Shown: positions 44,201 to 54,012 of the stretch, one piece after another
How the letters are laid out: the number at the start of each line of letters is the position of its first letter
How positions within the stretch are numbered: the stretch's first letter is position 1
Source of the DNA: Aquimarina sp. RZ0
GTDB lineage: Bacteria; Bacteroidota; Bacteroidia; Flavobacteriales; Flavobacteriaceae
Assembly (NCBI RefSeq): GCF_008370685.1
Contig: NZ_VTZU01000001.1
Coordinates: forward strand, 1-64,000
Direction of reading: 5' to 3'
Length of the DNA: 64,000 nt
Notes under the pieces: generated by a model
The model's input: only the letters and a program-made list of their open reading frames with translations
Database searches by the model: none
What the model was told of the DNA's origin: nothing
Translations under genes and position numbers: made by a program

Positions 44201-46594
44201 TTATTCTTTTAATACTTTAAAAGTTTTTTTGCTTTCGTTTATTTCGATAGTTACAAAATACAATCCGGGATTAAAACCTGAAATATCAATTTCTTGATAA
44301 TCACTATTATTTTCTTTTCTTAGGATTTTCTGACCTAGAAGGTTTCTTATTTCTAAATTATAATTTTCTGGTGATGACTGTTGAATTTTTATGACATTTT
44401 TTGCAGGATTAGGAAAGATTTTGAAAGCTGAAAGTAAATTATCCTCAACATTTAATATTGGTTGATTCAAAGAGTTTACTACAATATCATCAAAAAAGAA
44501 ACCATCAGCTTCGGTGAAGCCATCAGATACAAACTGAAAACGCACTGCAATAGTTTCGCCTATATAGTCACTAAGATTAATTTCTTCTAAAACCCAATCC
44601 GATTGTGTTCCATCAAATAAAGGCTCTCCGGTGGGTTGTCCGGGATTTGCACTTCCCGGGTTTGTGAATTTTCCACATTGTGGGACCCATGACGCTCCAT
44701 CATCTGTAGATACCTGGAATTGCGCATAGTCCCAATTATTTTCAATATCCCACTTAGCATAAAAGTGTATATTGGCAAATGTAGAATTCGTAAGATCAAT
44801 AGTTTCATTAAGCACTATCGTCTTATTCTCATTAGGTTCATAATTACCATTTGGGGATTCAGTAAGTGATGCTGGAGAAGAGACAAAGGTCGCAGTAGTC
44901 GTAGACCACCCAGATTGCGTATAATCACTTATGTTATTTGCATTATTAGTAACAATACTTTGCGGAGTTCCATACTTTTTTGTTACATTGATCGCTTCAG
45001 TTGTAATACCTCCATCAATCTGTATGGTATAAGAGATATCGTCACCAATATTAATTGAATTATCTAAATTAATGGTTATATTATCTTCCTGAAAGACTCC
45101 AGTAACTGTATTTGTATAACTTATAGGAGATTCTACACTAGTGATATTACTACTTATTGGAAGTATGCTTACTGTAAAATTACCATTACCGGTGAGTCCA
45201 AGTCTTTTTAATCTATAGTCAGCATCAAAAGATAAGTTTTCTCCTGTAAATACAGAGCCTATACTCTCTATTTGGGCATAATTATTGGTCATTTTAGCAG
45301 CGGTCAGATTCAGATACATCATATCTTTACAAATGCCATCAATTTCATTTGAGGGAGGCCAAAAATTGTTTCCGATTTCTGGAGTAAAGGCAAAAATTTT
45401 ATCGTGTGTACCCACTGTTCCATACATAAAATCATCGCTATCGCCAGAAAATGGCGAATCTCTTAATGCACTATAACCATTTTGAGAGGTAAGCTCAGCT
45501 CCTATCGCGATATATGCATCTTCATCTGGTGTTGGAACGTCAGCGTATCCGTGAGGAAAATAGAGAAGTTCACCAAATGTATGATTATTCATTGCTATAA
45601 CAAATTCGTGCTGTTCTACAAACCATTTCATAGCTTGATTTTCTACCTCTGAAAAAGGGGAGGCTCCGTGATAGGTTTCATTTCCCGTATTGCTAGATGA
45701 TCCGGGACCTCCCCAAGAACCATTGCTAGCATCTCCTCCGATAAAAAAATTATAATTACGGTTATTATCTACTCCATGCGTATTAAACCTATTCTTTCTC
45801 CAAAGCCCTCCTCCATCAGGATTCGTTACCTGATTATACAGGTATCCATCCGGATTTACGACAGGTATGAAATATAATTCAGTATTATCAACAATTTGTT
45901 TTACGTCGGGGTCAGAATCATAATTTTCTAACAAGTACCACATATAATAGATAAGCTGAGATAAACTCGCTGGCTCTCTGGCGTGATGAATGGCATCGTA
46001 CAAAATTTCAGATTCATCTTCATCAACATCAGGGTTGTCTGATATTCTTACCCATTGTAAAGCATTTCCGCCAATAGAAGGGGAAACAGAGTTGTCCGGT
46101 GTTCCATTAGTCAAAAAACTACCAATATCGGCTCTGGCTGTGATTAGGTTTGGGTATTTAGAACGCATTGCATCCAGGTTATCCAACATTTCCTGGTATG
46201 TCAAATACCCTCCCATAGAGCCTAGCTCAAAATTTGCAGGAGTAGGATAGGTGTTTACCGTATTACTATCAGAAGGGCAGACGAGGTTTTTAACTGCTTT
46301 TTGAGTTTTTGCTATTTCATTTTTTCTAAGAAATTCTGCTACGGTATCTTCAATCAGAATATCTACTTGTATTCCCAGACTTTTTATAGTTTCTATTTCT
46401 GTATCAGAAAATTCTGAAATTAGAAACATTCCTTTTTTGTGTTGCCCATGATCCATAGGGATTCCGGCTTGGAGCAGCTTTTCAAAATTTTGAGGCGTAC
46501 CATATGTGATTTTTGCCCGACTATATATTGGCTTGGTTTGTGAAATAGCCAGAGCAGACATGAGAAGAGTTAAACATAAGAATAGTTTTTTCAT
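44201..46594 (-). CDS. Secreted M14 zinc carboxypeptidase with T9SS tail (paralogue 2)
   Basis: This 797-aa paralogue has the same signal peptide, prodomain, M14, beta-sandwich and T9SS domain order. Ligands are in IHHAREPASL and NNHTFGELL, the catalytic Glu in FTPEIGNNFWP, and the Arg region is GVDNNRNYN (paralogue 1 has GVDINRNYD). It differs in the loop around 290-310 (GGDASNGSWGGPG against TPATAVWNTVG) and at 385-405, so the two may differ in specificity. Each gene has its own terminator hairpin, so they are probably separate transcripts. Confidence 0.92.
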   Translation of the reverse strand: MKKLFLCLTLLMSALAISQTKPIYSRAKITYGTPQNFEKLLQAGIPMDHGQHKKGMFLISEFSDTEIETIKSLGIQVDILIEDTVAEFLRKNEIAKTQKAVKNLVCPSDSNTVNTYPTPANFELGSMGGYLTYQEMLDNLDAMRSKYPNLITARADIGSFLTNGTPDNSVSPSIGGNALQWVRISDNPDVDEDESEILYDAIHHAREPASLSQLIYYMWYLLENYDSDPDVKQIVDNTELYFIPVVNPDGYLYNQVTNPDGGGLWRKNRFNTHGVDNNRNYNFFIGGDASNGSWGGPGSSSNTGNETYHGASPFSEVENQAMKWFVEQHEFVIAMNNHTFGELLYFPHGYADVPTPDEDAYIAIGAELTSQNGYSALRDSPFSGDSDDFMYGTVGTHDKIFAFTPEIGNNFWPPSNEIDGICKDMMYLNLTAAKMTNNYAQIESIGSVFTGENLSFDADYRLKRLGLTGNGNFTVSILPISSNITSVESPISYTNTVTGVFQEDNITINLDNSINIGDDISYTIQIDGGITTEAINVTKKYGTPQSIVTNNANNISDYTQSGWSTTTATFVSSPASLTESPNGNYEPNENKTIVLNETIDLTNSTFANIHFYAKWDIENNWDYAQFQVSTDDGASWVPQCGKFTNPGSANPGQPTGEPLFDGTQSDWVLEEINLSDYIGETIAVRFQFVSDGFTEADGFFFDDIVVNSLNQPILNVEDNLLSAFKIFPNPAKNVIKIQQSSPENYNLEIRNLLGQKILRKENNSDYQEIDISGFNPGLYFVTIEINESKKTFKVLKE

Positions 46595-46750
46595 AGTTTT
46601 AGAGTTTTAATTTGTTTTTAAAACACAACATGTATAAATCAAAGATTCATGGTGTTTCAAAAACAATTGAGTGTGAAATATTAGACTAATAATAAATAAT
46701 TAACTATTGATTTACCCTAACTTTATTTTGTTAAGAATAGAAAAAAAACA

Positions 46751-49700
46751 TTATTGATTATGAATCCATAATCTAGCATTAACAAAAGCTTCTGCCCAGG
46801 GGGAGATTTTATCTTTTCTGTTTTCGGGGTAGTTAGCCCAGTTCCATTGAAAAATTGAGCGCTCAATATGTGGCATCATAACAAGGTGTCTACCTGTTGC
46901 ATCACATAGCATTGCAGTATTATAATCAGAACCATTAGGATTAGAAGGATAGTTGTCATATCCATATTTTGCAACAATATTATATTGATCTTCTGAAAGT
47001 GGTAAATGAAACTTACCTTCTCCATGAGAAATCCATACTCCTAATGTACTACCCGCTAGTGATGATAGCATTACAGAATTATTTTCTTGAATTTTAACAG
47101 AAGTAAAACTACTTTCATGTTTATGAGAGTCATTATGAAGCATTTTTCCATGTTCATTATGTTCAGGATTGATCATCTCTAATTCCATAAATAACTGACA
47201 TCCATTACAGATCCCTACTGATAGTGTATCTGTTCTCTTAAAGAATTTTTTTAAGACAGTATTTGCTTTTTCATTATATAAAAATGCTCCAGCCCATCCT
47301 TTTGCAGAACCAAGAACATCACTATTAGAAAAACCGCCAACAGCACCGATAAATTGAATGTCTTCCAGTGTTTCTCTACCAGAAATAAGATCCGTCATAT
47401 GCACATCTTTTACATCAAAACCTGCCAGGTACATTGCATGTGCCATTTCTCGCTCAGAGTTACTTCCTTTTTCTCGGATTATGGCAGCTTTTGGTCTGGG
47501 TTTTGTATTATCAATTACAGGTTTTTTTCCTGTAAATTGTTTTGGGAATGTATATTGTAAAGGTTGTTTTGCCAGATTGTCAAACCGTTGTTTTGCCAGA
47601 TTATTGGCTGTTTGCCTTTTGTCTAAAAGATAGGATGTTCTAAACCAGATTTTTCTCGATGATTCTATCTCGAAACTAAAAGAATCAGCCGCATTTTTTA
47701 TCTGTAGTGTATTATTTTTTGAAACGTTCCCTATATTAAAATATTCTATGTTATTTTCTGTCAGTATATTTTCAATATCAGAATTAGCTGCACTTTGGAA
47801 AACAATTCCTGAATTTTCTGAAAACAATAATTTTATAGAATCACTTTCTTTGACTGAAGAAAAGTCTAGTTGAGCTCCTAAGCTAATATCGGCAAAACAC
47901 AATTCGAGTAGGGTTGTAATTAATCCACCAGATGCTACGTCATGACCAGCAACAATTTTATCTTCACGTATGAGCTGCTGAATTGTATTAAATACTGTTT
48001 TAAAGTTTTTTGAATTTTTAATTGTCGGGGCCTCTGTCCCAATTTTGTTAAGCACCTGAGAGAATGACGATCCTCCTAATTTATGTGTATCCTGAGATAA
48101 ATTTATATAATAGATATCCCCACCATTTTTTTGTAAAACGGGTTCTATAACTTTAGTAATATCATTACAATTACCAGCAGCGGATATAATAACTGTTCCC
48201 GGTGAAATAACATCTTCATTAGGATATCTCTGCTTCATCGATAGGGAATCTTTACCCGTTGGGACATTAATTCCTAAATCAATAGCAAAATCAGAAATGG
48301 CTTTTACAGCTTTGTACAATCTACTATCTTCTCCTTCATTCTTACATGGCCACATCCAGTTTGCAGAAAGAGAGACTGATTGTAAACTATCTTTTAGTGG
48401 TGCCCAGATAATATTGGTCAATGCTTCTGCAATAGAATTTTTACTGCCTGCTTCCGGATTAATAAGCCCAGAAATAGGCGAATGCCCTATAGAAGTTGCA
48501 ATCCCCTCTTTAGAATTATAATCCAGTGCCATAACTCCACAATTATTCAGAGGTAATTGTAATGAACCAGCGCATTGCTGTTTGGCAACTTTACCACCTA
48601 CACATCTGTCTACCTTATTTGTAAGCCAATCTTTACAGGCAACCGCTTCTAATTGTAGTACTTGTTCTAAGTAATGATGAATATTTTCTTTTTTGTAAAC
48701 AATAGCTTGATACTTGCGATCTACCGTGATGTCGTTCATAATCGTTTTAGGAGAACTACCAAACATATCCTCTAAGGCTAGATCCATCGGGGTATCACCT
48801 TTAGTTTTGGACTCAAAAGTAAATCGATCATCTCCAGTTACATCTCCCACCTGATACATAGGAGAGCGTTCTCGTGCAGCAATTCTTTCTAAAGTGTCAA
48901 TATCTTTTTTGCCAATAACTAATCCCATACGTTCCTGAGATTCATTACCAATAATTTCTTTTGCAGAAAGTGTTGGATCTCCAACAGGTAATGCATCCAG
49001 ATCAATTTTTCCTCCAGTTTCTTCTACTAATTCAGATAAGCAATTGAGATGTCCTCCAGCTCCGTGATCATGAATCGATACAATAGTGTTAGTATCACTT
49101 TCTACCATAGCACGAATGGCATTGGCAGCGCGTTTTTGCATCTCGGGATTAGAGCGTTGTATGGCATTTAATTCAATACCACTGCTAAACTCTCCTGTGT
49201 CGGCAGAGGAAACGGCAGCACCACCCATCCCGATTCTATAATTCTCTCCTCCCAGAATTACTATTTTATCACCGGTTGCGGGAGTATCTTTTATGGCTTG
49301 TTCTGCCTTGCCATATCCAATGCCTCCTGCTTGCATAATTACCTTATCAAATCCTAGTTTACGCGCATTTTCTTCGTGTTCAAAAGTTAATACAGAACCA
49401 GTAATTAGAGGTTGTCCGAACTTATTACCAAAATCTGAAGCCCCATTAGAAGCTTTGATCAGAATATCCATAGGAGTTTGATACAACCATTTTCTTTCCT
49501 CTACAGCTTTTTCCCAGGGGCGGTTTTCTTCTAATCTGGAATATGATGTCATATAAACCGCTGTTCCAGCAAGTGGTAAAGAACCTTTTCCACCAGCAAG
49601 GCGGTCTCTGATTTCTCCACCAGAACCCGTAGCAGCCCCATTAAAAGGTTCTACAGTGGTAGGAAAATTATGGGTTTCTGCTTTTAGAGAAATAACACTA

Positions 49701-50416
49701 TCAAATGTTTTTTCTTCATAAAAGTCAGGTTTGTCAGCACTTTTTGGAGCAAACTGAGTCACTTTTGGTCCTTTTATAAAGGCTACATTATCTTTATAAG
49801 CAGAAACGATATTATTAGGGTTTTCTTCTGAAGTTTTCTTGATTAACTTAAAAAGAGAAGTAGGCTGTTCTTCTCCATCAATAATAAAAGTACCGTTAAA
49901 TATTTTATGTCTGCAATGTTCTGAATTTACTTGTGAAAAACCGAAGACTTCAGAATCTGTAAGTTTTCGTCCTATTTTTTTAGAAACATTTTCCAGGTAT
50001 TCAATTTCTTCAGCACTAAGGGCAAGACCTTCCTTTTTGTTGTATGTAGCTATGTCATCAATTTTTAGAATTACTTCGGGTTCAATATCAATGGTATAGA
50101 TATCTTGATGTAAACTAGAATATTTTTGAGAAAGCATGGGGTCAAAACCCATAAAATCATCTGGTATTGCCTCGAATTCCTCGATTCTTATAATTTCGGA
50201 TATGCCCATATTCTGAGTAATCTCTACAGCGTTAGTACTCCAGGGAGTAATCATAGCAGCACGTGGACCAACAAAAAAGGCGTCAATAGACACCGATGGG
50301 ATTTTAGGTTGGTTACCAAATAACCAGTTTAGTTTTTTAATATTTTCAGTTGAGATTTCTTTAGCGGTTTGTAATGCAAATACTTTCTCTTTTGGGTTTC
50401 CGAAGAAGTGGATCAT
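46751..50416 (-). CDS. purL: Phosphoribosylformylglycinamidine synthase (large single-chain PurL)
   Basis: This 1221-aa enzyme catalyses the fourth step of purine synthesis, FGAR + Gln + ATP to FGAM. The N-terminal domain holds the HFFGNPKEKV opening and later SVIHDHGAGGHL-like ATP-binding segments (VSIHDHGAGGHL). A C-terminal glutaminase domain has the nucleophile in VGICNGCQL and the His/Glu pair in MMPHIERS. The open frame is 15 codons longer, but I start at the ATG 50416: its MIHFFGN opening is normal for this family, and a -7 box TAAATTTG lies at 50450-50457 inside the longer version. It is monocistronic, as is common for the Bacteroidota gene. Confidence 0.95.
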   Translation of the reverse strand: MIHFFGNPKEKVFALQTAKEISTENIKKLNWLFGNQPKIPSVSIDAFFVGPRAAMITPWSTNAVEITQNMGISEIIRIEEFEAIPDDFMGFDPMLSQKYSSLHQDIYTIDIEPEVILKIDDIATYNKKEGLALSAEEIEYLENVSKKIGRKLTDSEVFGFSQVNSEHCRHKIFNGTFIIDGEEQPTSLFKLIKKTSEENPNNIVSAYKDNVAFIKGPKVTQFAPKSADKPDFYEEKTFDSVISLKAETHNFPTTVEPFNGAATGSGGEIRDRLAGGKGSLPLAGTAVYMTSYSRLEENRPWEKAVEERKWLYQTPMDILIKASNGASDFGNKFGQPLITGSVLTFEHEENARKLGFDKVIMQAGGIGYGKAEQAIKDTPATGDKIVILGGENYRIGMGGAAVSSADTGEFSSGIELNAIQRSNPEMQKRAANAIRAMVESDTNTIVSIHDHGAGGHLNCLSELVEETGGKIDLDALPVGDPTLSAKEIIGNESQERMGLVIGKKDIDTLERIAARERSPMYQVGDVTGDDRFTFESKTKGDTPMDLALEDMFGSSPKTIMNDITVDRKYQAIVYKKENIHHYLEQVLQLEAVACKDWLTNKVDRCVGGKVAKQQCAGSLQLPLNNCGVMALDYNSKEGIATSIGHSPISGLINPEAGSKNSIAEALTNIIWAPLKDSLQSVSLSANWMWPCKNEGEDSRLYKAVKAISDFAIDLGINVPTGKDSLSMKQRYPNEDVISPGTVIISAAGNCNDITKVIEPVLQKNGGDIYYINLSQDTHKLGGSSFSQVLNKIGTEAPTIKNSKNFKTVFNTIQQLIREDKIVAGHDVASGGLITTLLELCFADISLGAQLDFSSVKESDSIKLLFSENSGIVFQSAANSDIENILTENNIEYFNIGNVSKNNTLQIKNAADSFSFEIESSRKIWFRTSYLLDKRQTANNLAKQRFDNLAKQPLQYTFPKQFTGKKPVIDNTKPRPKAAIIREKGSNSEREMAHAMYLAGFDVKDVHMTDLISGRETLEDIQFIGAVGGFSNSDVLGSAKGWAGAFLYNEKANTVLKKFFKRTDTLSVGICNGCQLFMELEMINPEHNEHGKMLHNDSHKHESSFTSVKIQENNSVMLSSLAGSTLGVWISHGEGKFHLPLSEDQYNIVAKYGYDNYPSNPNGSDYNTAMLCDATGRHLVMMPHIERSIFQWNWANYPENRKDKISPWAEAFVNARLWIHNQ

Positions 50417-50449
50417 ACTCCGAGGCTTTGTGTTATTTTTAATAAGCTG

Positions 50450-50457
50450 CAAATTTA
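50450..50457 (-). promoter_or_regulatory. -7 box TAAATTTG of purL
   Basis: An exact TAnnTTTG match on the minus strand, 34 bp upstream of the ATG at 50416. It would place the transcription start at about 50443, inside the extended open frame, and so supports the shorter start. No clear -33 element is visible. Confidence 0.5.
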
Positions 50458-50670
50458 CCACTTTTCTATATAAATTAATTTAGAATCATCAATTTATAAT
50501 CCCTCATTCAGATTTCGTTGATTCAATATATTTTGAATGAATAGGATACAATCCAAAAAGACGCCATGTTGATTAACTTAATAATAGTTTCACTTGTTTT
50601 TGAATTTAGAAATAATTATGTTTAAAAAGCATCGATTACAGTGTTTTGCCTACATGAAATGAAGACAAAA

Positions 50671-50716
50671 TGTATCGAGAGCAGCTTTTTTGGATTTAAA
50701 TTCTGTTCTCGATACA
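50671..50716. repeat. Short inverted repeat (hairpin) between endonuclease I and purL genes
   Basis: TGTATCGAGAGCAG (50671-50684) and CTGTTCTCGATACA (50703-50716) match at 13 of 14 positions around an 18-base loop. It is in the 440-bp gap between the purL start and the end of the endonuclease gene; no gene is seen in the remaining gap. It could be a palindromic repeat of the kind dispersed in flavobacterial genomes. Confidence 0.55.
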
Positions 50717-50860
50717 CTTCTCCTAAGGTCAAAGCACTCGAACTAACAAATCTTATCCCAAAAATGACTAAATGCACAATGGATTAGTTTGGTCAATTGG
50801 TCTGTATTTTTAAAGCAGAATTGATATAAATTATGGTTAGATAAATATTGAAATATCTGA

Positions 50861-52711
50861 TTAGTCAACCACTATTTTTTGTATAAAATTTTGTCCAGAA
50901 GGAGCAATGATCTCTAATAACAATATTCCTTTAGGAAGATTTTCTAAAGTAATCTGGTTAGAAGCGTTATTTATTTCCTTTTTTAGTAAACTTCCTTTTA
51001 AGTCATATAGTAAAAGTTCTTTCCAATTACTTTCTGTGTTTATGAATATTCGACCATGAGATGGATTCGGAAATATGAAGAATGTGTTTGCATATTGTTC
51101 ATCTATAGTAAGTATATTCTCGCCAATAATCTGAAAATTATCGACGGTCCATCGTGTAGCATTACCGCCATCCGTATCATACTTAAAAGCAATATAGGCT
51201 GTTCCGGTAATAGATGAAATATCAACATCAGCAAAAGTATTTATATCAGAAGAACCATTGCCCGACGGGTGCGAGGGTATTACAATATTGGGTACTGGTG
51301 TCCATATAAAATCAGAAGGATTTCCATTGCCATCATATTCTGAGGAAAATAATAATTGTAATGCTGTATTGCCAAATTCGGATCTGGTATAAAAATTCAA
51401 AGACTCATTTTCTGTAGCATCAAAATTGATAGGATTTGTAGTAATTAGCCAGTCAATACTAGGTACTGTACTACCACTACTGAAAGCATTCATCTGATAT
51501 CCGCCAGAACTATCCTGACCAGCATCAGTATCACATCTCCAATCCAACGTACTTGATTCACTAATCGTAGTAAAATTATTAGTTACTGTTGCACAATCAT
51601 TGAAATTCTCATTTATTAAAAAATTAGGGACACTAATTGTCGCTACATTAAGAGAATTACTGGCTAATGAAATGTTTTCTGAAAGATCAATAGCAAAAAC
51701 TTCAATGTTATAGGAGGTTTCTGGTGCCAACGAAATTATATCGGTAGTTGTATTTGGTGTACTGGTAACATAGTTTCCATCAACAAAAATATCATATCTA
51801 ATAACCTCAATATTATCGGTAGAAGAAGTCCAGGAAATAGTAATCTTATCATATCCAATCACATCGGCTACCAGGTTTGAAGGAGAAGTAGGTATTTCTA
51901 CATCCGAGGTAGTGGTGTTCCATAAATCTTCGGCTATAGCCCCCCCCCATATTTTTGTAGCTAAGTTAGGGTTATCAATAAAAGGGTTTCTGTTTCCCTG
52001 AGCATACGTTTCTGTGGAATTATGATAATTGTTACGATTTTTTTCTATTCTCGAAACAGGGTCTTCTGCGTTCCACTCTAATAAAAGGTCAATCATATTA
52101 GCATCAATAGTATTGGTAGTTCCAATGGTTATATTAGAAGGAAGTGCACGATCACCATAACGTAAATACATATATAACATCATCCGGGCAATATCTCCTT
52201 TCCATTCATCTCCTGGATACCAGTTTCCTTGTGCCGTTATTGCGGAGTTTCCGCTGCCATCAGCAAATTTCCTATTACTTCTATTACTGTTTCTCTCCAC
52301 ATCTGATGGTCTGAGATGGTGCGCATCAGCTCCCGGTCCTTCTAGTCCTAAATTAGGAGTTCCTAAAGATCTTGCATATGTATGTTCTCGATTCCATTCT
52401 CCATTATCCCCTCCATTATTATTTTTATTTCTGCTAATGTCATTGGTTACATCAGCATCTGTACCGTTTTCATACCCATAGATCAGTATCACATTGTCTT
52501 TATTACCAGGATCTTCATCTGTTATCCTGCTAGCTTCCCATATTCCAGGTGTATAGGATAAAAACCTGGTATGGGTCGTTTCAATTTTTAAAGCGAGTTC
52601 ATCTCTGAGTTCAATGCCAGTTTTTGTAAGATCAACATCATTATAGTATGCTTGTTGACCATACCCCATAAATACTCCTACTAAGAGTATAAAAAATAAT
52701 TTAGTTTTCAT
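50861..52711 (-). CDS. Secreted endonuclease I with fibronectin type III domain and T9SS tail
   Basis: This 616-aa protein has a signal peptide (1-18). Residues about 20-265 are an endonuclease I domain (PF04231 family): WNREHTYARSLG (107-118) and GADAHHLRPSD are the metal and active-site regions. About 275-360 is a fibronectin type III-like domain (PTSPSNLVADVIGYDKITISW), then a beta-sandwich (370-530) and a T9SS C-terminal domain (about 545-616). It degrades extracellular DNA, giving access to nucleotides or phosphate. It is 17 bp downstream of the RNA methyltransferase gene, and possibly on the same transcript. Confidence 0.9.
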   Translation of the reverse strand: MKTKLFFILLVGVFMGYGQQAYYNDVDLTKTGIELRDELALKIETTHTRFLSYTPGIWEASRITDEDPGNKDNVILIYGYENGTDADVTNDISRNKNNNGGDNGEWNREHTYARSLGTPNLGLEGPGADAHHLRPSDVERNSNRSNRKFADGSGNSAITAQGNWYPGDEWKGDIARMMLYMYLRYGDRALPSNITIGTTNTIDANMIDLLLEWNAEDPVSRIEKNRNNYHNSTETYAQGNRNPFIDNPNLATKIWGGAIAEDLWNTTTSDVEIPTSPSNLVADVIGYDKITISWTSSTDNIEVIRYDIFVDGNYVTSTPNTTTDIISLAPETSYNIEVFAIDLSENISLASNSLNVATISVPNFLINENFNDCATVTNNFTTISESSTLDWRCDTDAGQDSSGGYQMNAFSSGSTVPSIDWLITTNPINFDATENESLNFYTRSEFGNTALQLLFSSEYDGNGNPSDFIWTPVPNIVIPSHPSGNGSSDINTFADVDISSITGTAYIAFKYDTDGGNATRWTVDNFQIIGENILTIDEQYANTFFIFPNPSHGRIFINTESNWKELLLYDLKGSLLKKEINNASNQITLENLPKGILLLEIIAPSGQNFIQKIVVD

Positions 52712-52728
52712 TTTGTACGTAAATTGAG

Positions 52729-53937
52729 TTATTTTTTTTCTAGTAAAGCCATATAAAACCCATCAAAACCTGAAGAAGAACAAAGTATTTTTTTGTCTTT
52801 GACAAATATAAATTCTTTACCCATTTCTGATGTTAAAAAAAGTTTAACTTGATCTTGATTCTCTGAAGGTAAAATGGAACAAGTTGCATACACGAGTTTT
52901 CCTCCAGATTTTACCATTTTAGAATAACTTTCTAAGATTTGCAATTGAGTTTTTTTGATTTGATTTAGAAATTCAGGTTTTAGCTTCCATTTAGCATCAG
53001 GGTTTCTGCTTAGGACTCCAAGTCCGCTACACGGTGCATCTATCAATACACGATCTGCTTTTTCATATAACTTTTTGATATCCTTTGTACTTTCAATGAC
53101 TCTTGGGTCTATATTATGTGCGCCAGCACGGCGAGCTCTTCTTTTTAGTTCTTTAAGCTTATTTTCATAAATATCCATCGCTATAATCTGACCTTTATTT
53201 TCCATAAGAGCTGCGAGATGTAGTGTTTTTCCTCCAGCTCCGGCACAGGTATCAACAACTCTTTGTCCAGCTTTTACATCTAAAAATTCTGCTACTAATT
53301 GTGATGATGCATCCTGAACTTCGAAGAGTCCTTTTTTGAAAGCTTCTGTAGAAAAAACATTGGCTCTTTCGGTAAGTTGTAAAGCATATGGATACCCTTT
53401 TACAAACCCTGTGTCTATATTTTCATCCTCAAGAATACTTCTTAGGGCATCTTTTGTAGTTTTGAGAGCATTAGTTCTCAAAACCACAGGAGCTTGTTGA
53501 TTCAAAGCACTGATTTCTTTGTCCCATTTAGCGCCTAATTCTTTTTCTCCGAGGGTATCCATCCAATCAGGAATAGACTCTCTGAATTTTCTTATTTTAC
53601 CAAGTTCGTCAAAACGACCTTTTATTCGTCTTGTGGGCGTAGGAGCAATCTGTTTCCAGTCTGGTAAGGTAATTCCTCTTAGCGTTGCCCAAACTGCAAA
53701 AATCCTCCAAAGATTTTCTCTGGAAAAAGGTTCTTTTACTTCAGCAATTTCGGCATATAGACGTTTCCAACGTACAATATCATAAACGGTTTCTGCAACA
53801 AAACTCCGGTCGCGAGATCCCCACCTCTTATCACGTTTTAATAACTTTTGAACAATTTTATCGGCATAAGCTTCTTCATTAAAAATTTCACTGAGTCCAT
53901 CAATTACGGCAAAAACAAGATTTCTATGTAAACGCAT
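52729..53937 (-). CDS. RNA cytosine-C5 methyltransferase (RsmB/NOP2 family)
   Basis: This SAM-dependent enzyme of about 402 aa methylates cytosine in rRNA or tRNA. The N-terminal part (1-120) carries the NusB-like/RsmB-like helical region. The C-terminal Rossmann domain has SAM motif I (VVDTCAGAGGKTLHLAALM), motif IV DAPCSGLGVLSRNPDAKW (with the catalytic Cys) and motif VI YATCSILPSENQ (with the second Cys). I start at the ATG 53937 (MRLHRNLVFAVIDGL), eight residues into the longer frame. The rRNA or tRNA target is unknown. Confidence 0.88.
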   Translation of the reverse strand: MRLHRNLVFAVIDGLSEIFNEEAYADKIVQKLLKRDKRWGSRDRSFVAETVYDIVRWKRLYAEIAEVKEPFSRENLWRIFAVWATLRGITLPDWKQIAPTPTRRIKGRFDELGKIRKFRESIPDWMDTLGEKELGAKWDKEISALNQQAPVVLRTNALKTTKDALRSILEDENIDTGFVKGYPYALQLTERANVFSTEAFKKGLFEVQDASSQLVAEFLDVKAGQRVVDTCAGAGGKTLHLAALMENKGQIIAMDIYENKLKELKRRARRAGAHNIDPRVIESTKDIKKLYEKADRVLIDAPCSGLGVLSRNPDAKWKLKPEFLNQIKKTQLQILESYSKMVKSGGKLVYATCSILPSENQDQVKLFLTSEMGKEFIFVKDKKILCSSSGFDGFYMALLEKK

Positions 53938-53988
53938 TCTTAATTTTTTTAAGGTCAGCAAAGGTAATTCTTTGCATCATAATAGTAT

Positions 53989-53996
53989 TATATTTG
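53989..53996 (+). promoter_or_regulatory. -7 box TATATTTG of the BNR-protein gene
   Basis: An exact TAnnTTTG match 16 bp upstream of the ATG at 54013. The TSS would be close to the start codon, so the leader would be very short. Confidence 0.45.
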
Positions 53997-54012
53997 ATTA
54001 AAAATATTGAGT

